DNA from: Tetradesmus obliquus
Taxonomy: Eukaryota > Chlorophyta > Chlorophyceae > Sphaeropleales > Scenedesmaceae
Length of the DNA stretch: 64,000 bases
Direction: 5' to 3'
Assembly: GCA_030272155.1 (NCBI GenBank)
Contig: CP126203.1
Coordinates: 248,001 to 312,000, forward strand
Shown here one piece after another: positions 59,799 through 64,000 of the stretch. A program made the translations under genes and the position numbers. Every line of letters starts with the position of its first letter. Within the stretch, counting starts at the first letter, position 1. Under the pieces are notes generated by a model. The model did not search any database. It had not been told where the DNA came from and was given only the letters and a program-made list of their open reading frames with translations.

Positions 59799-61073
59799 AG
59801 GCAATCTGGCTGACCACGGAGCGGATGTGGCAACAGCAGTGCTGGAGCGCCTCACCGCCAACGGCAGCAGCAGCAGCAACGGCGCCGCCAGCCACGGCAG
59901 CAGCAGCAACGGCAATGGCACCGCTGCGCTCGCAGCAGCAGTCGACTCACTGCCTGCGCAGCTGGTCCCTGCTGCCGCTGCTGCTGCCGCTGCCGGCGCC
60001 GCCGAGCCGGGCGCCTACGTGGCGTCCGCCGACGGCTCGTGGGCCCGCAACATAATAATCAACGGCGATGACGCCACTGTGTTAGGCCCTGGGGTGATGG
60101 CGGTGACGCCTGACGGCCGCAAGTTACGCCACCCGGTGCGGCCGCCGGTGGTGCACCGGCACGGCTGCGGCCCGCTGATGCCGAGTGAGCCGCCGGCTCC
60201 TCCCGTGAGCATCTTCCGGCACCCGCTGCTGCAGCACTTCATGCTGACGGTGTTCTGCAAGCTGCCGGTGGTGACGCTGAGCAGCATGGGCGACTTGAAG
60301 TACAGCTTCATGGTGCGGCTGCTGCTGAGCGCCTTCCAGTTCAGGATCAACCAACGGTGGGTGGCTTTGTGTTCGTTTTGGTGTTATTTTGTTACATGTT
60401 ATTGTTGTTTTGAGCAGCATGGGCGATCTGAAGTACAGCTTCATGGTGCGGCTGCTGCTGAGCGCGTTTCGTTCAGGATCAACCAGAGGTGGGTGGCACT
60501 GTGTCATTTTTGTGTCACTGTGTTACTGTGTAACCGTGTTACGTGTCGTTGTTATTTTGGGCAGGATGGTCGACCTGAAGTACAGCTTCATGGTGACATC
60601 ATTGGTCGGAGGAGCGGAGTGAGGCACTGGCGCTTCTCTCTGTGTCATCTTGGCTACATGCCGTGCACGATGCGTCAATGCTGTTGACTGACTGCGTGCT
60701 GCCCCTGCTGCTGCTGCTGCTGCAGGTATGTGCGTGCGGACCCTCCCTTCATCGGCATTGAGCTGGACATCAGCGACAGCGGGCGTGAGGGCTGCAGCGT
60801 GTCCATGCTCACCATCACAGCACAGCCCGTGCACTGGCAGGAGACGGTGCAGGTGCGCTGTTGCAACAAAGTAACATGTTACATGGGTGCTACATGGGTT
60901 GAGGGCTGCAGCGTGTCCATGCCTCACCGTCTCTGTGCAGCCCGTGCACTGGCAGGAGACGGTACAGGAGCGTTGGTTGATATGACAAGTCAACATGTTG
61001 GATGGGTTGTGGGTGCTGGTCACGCGTTTGTTGCCAACACTTGCGAGCTGGAGCGCTACATCCCGACTCACTG

Positions 61074-61112
<39 letters not shown>

Positions 61113-62409
61113 CTGCTGTTGAGGAGATGCGGCGGCTGCAGCGCTTCGGGCTGACCCCCAGCGAGCTGGAGCGCTACATCCTGGCCATCATGCGGGACAG
61201 CGCGCAGCTGAGTGAGCAGGCCAACAGCATCCCCAGCATCAACAGCCTGGACTTTGTCATGGAGAGCCTGGCGCTGGGCCACACCGTGATGAGCCACGGG
61301 TGAGGGTTGTTACTTCATATGTATTTTTTATTTTTCTTATTGGTGTGCTCAAAATCAACAGCCTGACTTTGTTATGGAGAGCCTGGCGCTGGGCCACGCC
61401 GTGATGAGCCGTGGGGCGAGTATGTTATTTTACATGTTTTTTATTGTTGTTTTTATTGGTGTGCTCAGAAATAACAGCTTGGACTTTGTCATGGAGAGCC
61501 TGGCGCTTGGACATACTGTGGATGAGCCATGGGCGAGTTTGTTACTTGATGTGTTATTTGGCTTCTTTTGTTGTTGATGTTACTGGAGTCAACAGCCTGG
61601 ACTTTGTGAAGGAGGGCGCTGGGCCACACCGTGACGAGCCACGGGCGAGATATCAATGCTAGCAGTCCTTGTAAGCCGTACCTGCTGTTATTGGCGCCGC
61701 GGGGGTGAAACATGGAGTGTTGTGAACCATGATACATTGAGTGCCATGATGGCGGTGGCAGGCACCAAGCAGATGTTCCCTTTCATTCACCCTGCTGGCC
61801 TCTCGTGCTGTCACATGCATTTTGTTACCTTGTTGCTGCAGCGAAGGCTCGAGTCCATCATGGCTGTGGCAGCAGACATCAAACTGGAGTAGATCAACCA
61901 GCACATGCTCATTCACTCATCCTCACATGCTGCTGTGCCCATCCCCACCTCTTTGCTACCGCTGCCTTTGTCATGTTATTGCAGCGAGGCGCACGAGGCC
62001 ATGATGGCAGTGGCCGCAGACATCAAGCTGGAGGAGGTCAACGCAGTGGCAGCCAGCCTGCTCACCTTTGCCAGCGATGTGGGCAGAGAAGCAGACATGC
62101 TGGCAGAGGCGGCACAGCCGGGCCAGGAGGGCAAGTGGGCGCGGCCTGGACCCACACGGTGCGTGGTTGTGTGCTGCTTTTGCTGTGTTTGGAAGTCGTT
62201 TGCTTTGGTGGTTTCCTCATGCTGTTGCTGGGCGTGGTTGGGGCGCATTATTTGCTGTGGCAGCTGTGTGGTTGCACGCTGTTGTTGACTGCGCTGTCTT
62301 GCATGCTGCTGTTGTTCTTAATGCTGCGCTGGATTGCCGGGTGGTAATTCCTGCATCTTGTGTGGCAGCATGTTGTGTGACAAAGCACGGAGACTCACCA
62401 GACTGCTGG

Positions 62410-62448
<39 letters not shown>

Positions 62449-64000
62449 GCAGGGCTACCTCTGTGGTGGCGTGCATCCCTGCCTACGTGTCAGCAGCAGG
62501 CGATGTGGTGAGTGGCGCACCCCCAGTACGTGTTGGCGCACAGCTGCTTCCTGACTGTGCTCGGTGTGTATGCATCACCTGCTGTGCGGCGTCTTGCACC
62601 CCAGCTTGCAATGCACATCTCTTGTCTGTGTGTCTGGTTGCTGTAGCACCTGTGCGGATGCCGGATCGGTCTAGCCATCCTGTTGTGCATAATGGTGATG
62701 GCTGCCTCATGATTGTCTTGCTGCTTGTGCCTGCTGCTTCCGCTTGGTCTTGTGTTGCTGCAGGTGTCTGTGGGTGGCGGCATGGGCCATGGCCGTGGAG
62801 GCATGGGCGCCAGCGGGCACCTGGACGCAGGTGAGGCGGCAGCAGCAGCAGCAGCAGCAGCAGCGGCCACCTGGATGCAGGTGAGGCAGCTGCAGCAGGG
62901 GCAGCAGCAGCAGGGGCAGCAGCAGCAGCAGCAGCAGCAGGGGCAGCAGCAGCAGCAGCGGCAGCAGCAGCAGCAGGGGCAGGGGCAGCAGCAGCGGCAG
63001 CAGCAGCGGGCACCTGGATGCAGGTGTGATAGCGGCAGCAGCAGTGGCAGCAGCAGGCGGTGTGCGCTTTTGGCAGGCACTGGTTTTCCATCCTATGCTG
63101 CTGCCACAGTTGCCCATCGCACTTGATGTTGCACTGTTGCTGTGTGTTGCTGTATGACGGCTGCCGCTAGTTATGCTTTGCAGCGAGTGCTGCGGGTGCT
63201 GCCCGTGTCCAGCAGCCGCCAACTGACTGCTGAGTCAGCAATCTAGCATGCTGCATGCATGTGTTATATGGGGTGTTATTAATATGTTACATGACATGTT
63301 ACATGCAGACGCCATCAATCTGGAGGAGCTGGAGTCGCAGGGCCGCCAGCTGGATGCCCTGCAGGACATGGAGGCGCCAGAGGGCGCATACAGGTGGGCT
63401 GTTATGTAACATGTTCCATTAAGCAGCAAGTAAGTAACAGTCATGCTCTATTGAAGCAGTAAAAGCGATGCGCACAGCTGGCCGTGCCCAAATCTTGTGC
63501 AACCTGCTTTGTCGTCGTGCTTGATGTTTGCCGTGGTCCGCAGCACTGAGCCGCGTCGACCTCTCACATGCACCACATCTCCTCCTGCTGTTATTTTCTG
63601 TGTGTTGTGACAGGTTTGACCTGAGCCCCGAGCAGATCCTGTCCGCGCTGGCATCGCCGGACCTGGTCATCGAGCCTGCGCCTGATGTGGAGCTGCCGCA
63701 GCACCTGGTGGACCCACAGGAGATTGAAGCTACCATGCAGGTGCGTTCAATATCACTTTGTGTAACTATGATCACTTGTGCTAGGGAAAGCTGCCATGCT
63801 GTCTTGTGTTGGCAGCACCTGGTAGGCAGCTGACCCCTTTGGGGCCACTCAGACATATCTTAACTGTGATGTGTGCTGCATCACTTTTATGCCCCTGCAG
63901 GAGCTGCAGCCTCGCTTCATCCCGCTGCAGGGCGAGCTGGAGCAGCTGCTGGCCACGCCGCCCGAGGCGCTGGAGCCTGCGCTGTGCTGCCCTCCCACTG
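55860..64000 (+). CDS. SPP: chloroplast stromal processing peptidase, M16 family (3' end beyond window)
   Basis: Exons: 55860-56014 joined to 56177-56351 (or a start at ATG 56169), 56951-57184, 57955-58122, 58720-58889, 59317-59492, 59801-60356, 60726-60852, 61112-61299, 61985-62158, 62453-62507, 62764-62830, 63309-63393, 63614-63740 and 63901-beyond the end; all in phase. A basic Ser/Ala/Arg transit peptide precedes LSNGLRYVLLPNRTPPQRFE and the inverted zinc motif HLVEH (HxxEH), then LGSKRRESLLGTGARANAY and TDFHHTVFHVHAP, which is diagnostic of SPP. The distal zinc-ligand region QMMNTIEYRIDCQLLTHLH follows, then WYFPGNVTLYIVGDLDRPNE, DSGREGCSVSMLTITAQP and NSLDFVMESLALGHTVM. Family knowledge: SPP removes transit peptides from imported preproteins in the stroma. 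An Ala/Ser/Gly-rich stretch at 59801-59999 is an extra insertion. The C-terminal half is missing only because the window ends. Seven or more introns carry partial exon copies. Confidence 0.92.
57352..57427 (+). repeat. copy of SPP exon 2 end with donor
   Basis: Repeats the region encoding AHLEVHAGSVDEREHEQ and the CAG|GTG donor, with substitutions and a stop. Confidence 0.8.
57838..57890 (+). repeat. copy of the zinc-motif exon start with acceptor
   Basis: TTGCAG followed by GVAHVMEHMTVM mirrors the real GVAHLVEHVTFL exon at 57955. Even HxxEH is kept, but it breaks after 14 codons. Confidence 0.88.
58188..58370 (+). repeat. two copies of SPP exon 3 end with donor
   Basis: Both encode NCITGTPMLPQ and keep a CAG|GTGAG donor. 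They lie at about 58196-58240 and 58321-58370. Confidence 0.92.
58500..58655 (+). repeat. two copies of SPP exon 4 start
   Basis: VLEALAEI-type sequence at about 58512-58545 and 58613-58645 (the latter after a CCGCAG acceptor) precedes the real exon at 58720. Confidence 0.88.
58958..59118 (+). repeat. two copies of SPP exon 4 end with donor
   Basis: LLTHLHVENNPGC and LLMHLYTENNMNC, each with an AG|GT donor, follow the real LLTHLHAENNLGC at 58847-58889. Confidence 0.92.
59717..59799. repeat. (CTG)27 tract at a 3' splice site
   Basis: An uninterrupted run of about 27 CTG units ends in CTGCAG at the acceptor of the SPP exon at 59801. It gives poly-Ala, poly-Leu and poly-Gln frames that are not coding. 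Confidence 0.97.
60412..60605 (+). repeat. two copies of SPP exon 6 end
   Basis: SSMGDLKYSFMVRLLLSAF with donor at about 60415-60489, and a shorter MVDLKYSFMV copy at 60563-60600. Confidence 0.92.
60893..60972 (+). repeat. copy of SPP exon 7 end
   Basis: GAGGGCTGCAGCGTGTCCATG through CACTGGCAGGAGACGGTACAG repeats 60787-60852. Confidence 0.92.
61345..61652 (+). repeat. three copies of SPP exon 8 end
   Basis: Segments at about 61346-61420, 61470-61537 and 61588-61650 repeat NSLDFVMESLALGHTVMS from 61236-61299 with progressive decay. The period is about 120 bp. The donor GGGTGAGG decays to GGGCGAG. Confidence 0.95.
61735..61895 (+). repeat. two copies of SPP exon 9 start
   Basis: AMMAVAGTKQ at about 61746-61775, and an acceptor-bearing copy at 61842-61892 (SIMAVAADIKLE then TAG), before the real exon at 61985. 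Confidence 0.9.
62408..62449. repeat. (CTG)n tract at a 3' splice site
   Basis: About 14 CTG units just before the acceptor of the SPP exon at 62453. Confidence 0.95.
62834..63030 (+). repeat. CAG-rich tract with two copies of SPP exon 11 end
   Basis: CACCTGGATGCAGGTG recurs at about 62869-62884 and 63010-63025 after the real 62817-62832. CAG/GGGCAG repeats separate them. Confidence 0.9.

Noticed and set aside
59140..60687. 515-codon open frame
   Set aside because: It reads through introns and a (CTG)27 tract. Splice sites and SPP homology show that only 59801-60356 is exon in this frame, with 59317-59492 an exon in another frame.

Overview
This is a nuclear genomic window from a eukaryotic green alga, most likely a chlorophycean of the Scenedesmaceae/Sphaeropleales type. 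The evidence is dense spliceosomal introns with CAG|GTGAG-type borders, TGTAA polyadenylation-like signals after several genes, CAG/CTG repeats everywhere giving Gln-, Ala- and Ser-rich proteins, a chloroplast stromal processing peptidase with a transit peptide, and algal extracellular Cys-rich modules. The assignment to order is inference. There are no operons, CRISPR arrays or recognisable tRNA/rRNA genes. All gene models below were built by hand from splice sites and reading phase. Every multi-exon model called intact keeps one open frame across all its junctions.

Layout. 1-5976 (minus): 5' part of a secreted Cys-rich repeat protein whose exons sit in a recent 1.1 kb tandem duplication that runs off the left edge. 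7754-19989 (minus): a 17-exon, 1,862-codon golgin ending in a GRIP domain. 21014-22820 (plus): a probably plastid-targeted protein with a Ycf45-C-terminus-like domain; a frameshifted duplicate lies at 38098-39826. 23082-23359: a 278-bp non-autonomous hAT-like element with 36-bp inverted ends and an 8-bp target duplication. 23966-32584 (plus): a mosaic secreted protein joining a papain-type peptidase, a LysM-like module, a leucine-rich-repeat ectodomain, and PAN/Apple-like and Cys-rich modules. 35229-35657 (minus): a small zinc-finger (Stc1-like) protein. 41097-44351 (minus): a 984-aa helical-repeat protein. 45405-49503 (plus): Cwc21/SRRM2-type splicing factor. 50873-53278 (minus): a VAP (MSP-domain) ER membrane protein. 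55860-64000 (plus, cut by the window end): chloroplast stromal processing peptidase.

The most striking property is not one gene but a pattern. In unrelated genes (golgin, splicing factor, VAP, stromal peptidase) the introns or flanks carry one to three decayed copies of the adjacent exon end together with its splice site, often preceded by a (CTG)n tract that serves as the pyrimidine tract. These look like repeated tandem duplications across exon-intron borders. They could be a source of new intron sequence, decoy splice sites or optional mini-exons.

Functionally the genes are mostly housekeeping: Golgi tethering, ER contact sites, splicing, plastid protein import. Two are lineage-specific extracellular proteins. 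Intergenic stretches hold mini- and microsatellites and little else that I can support.
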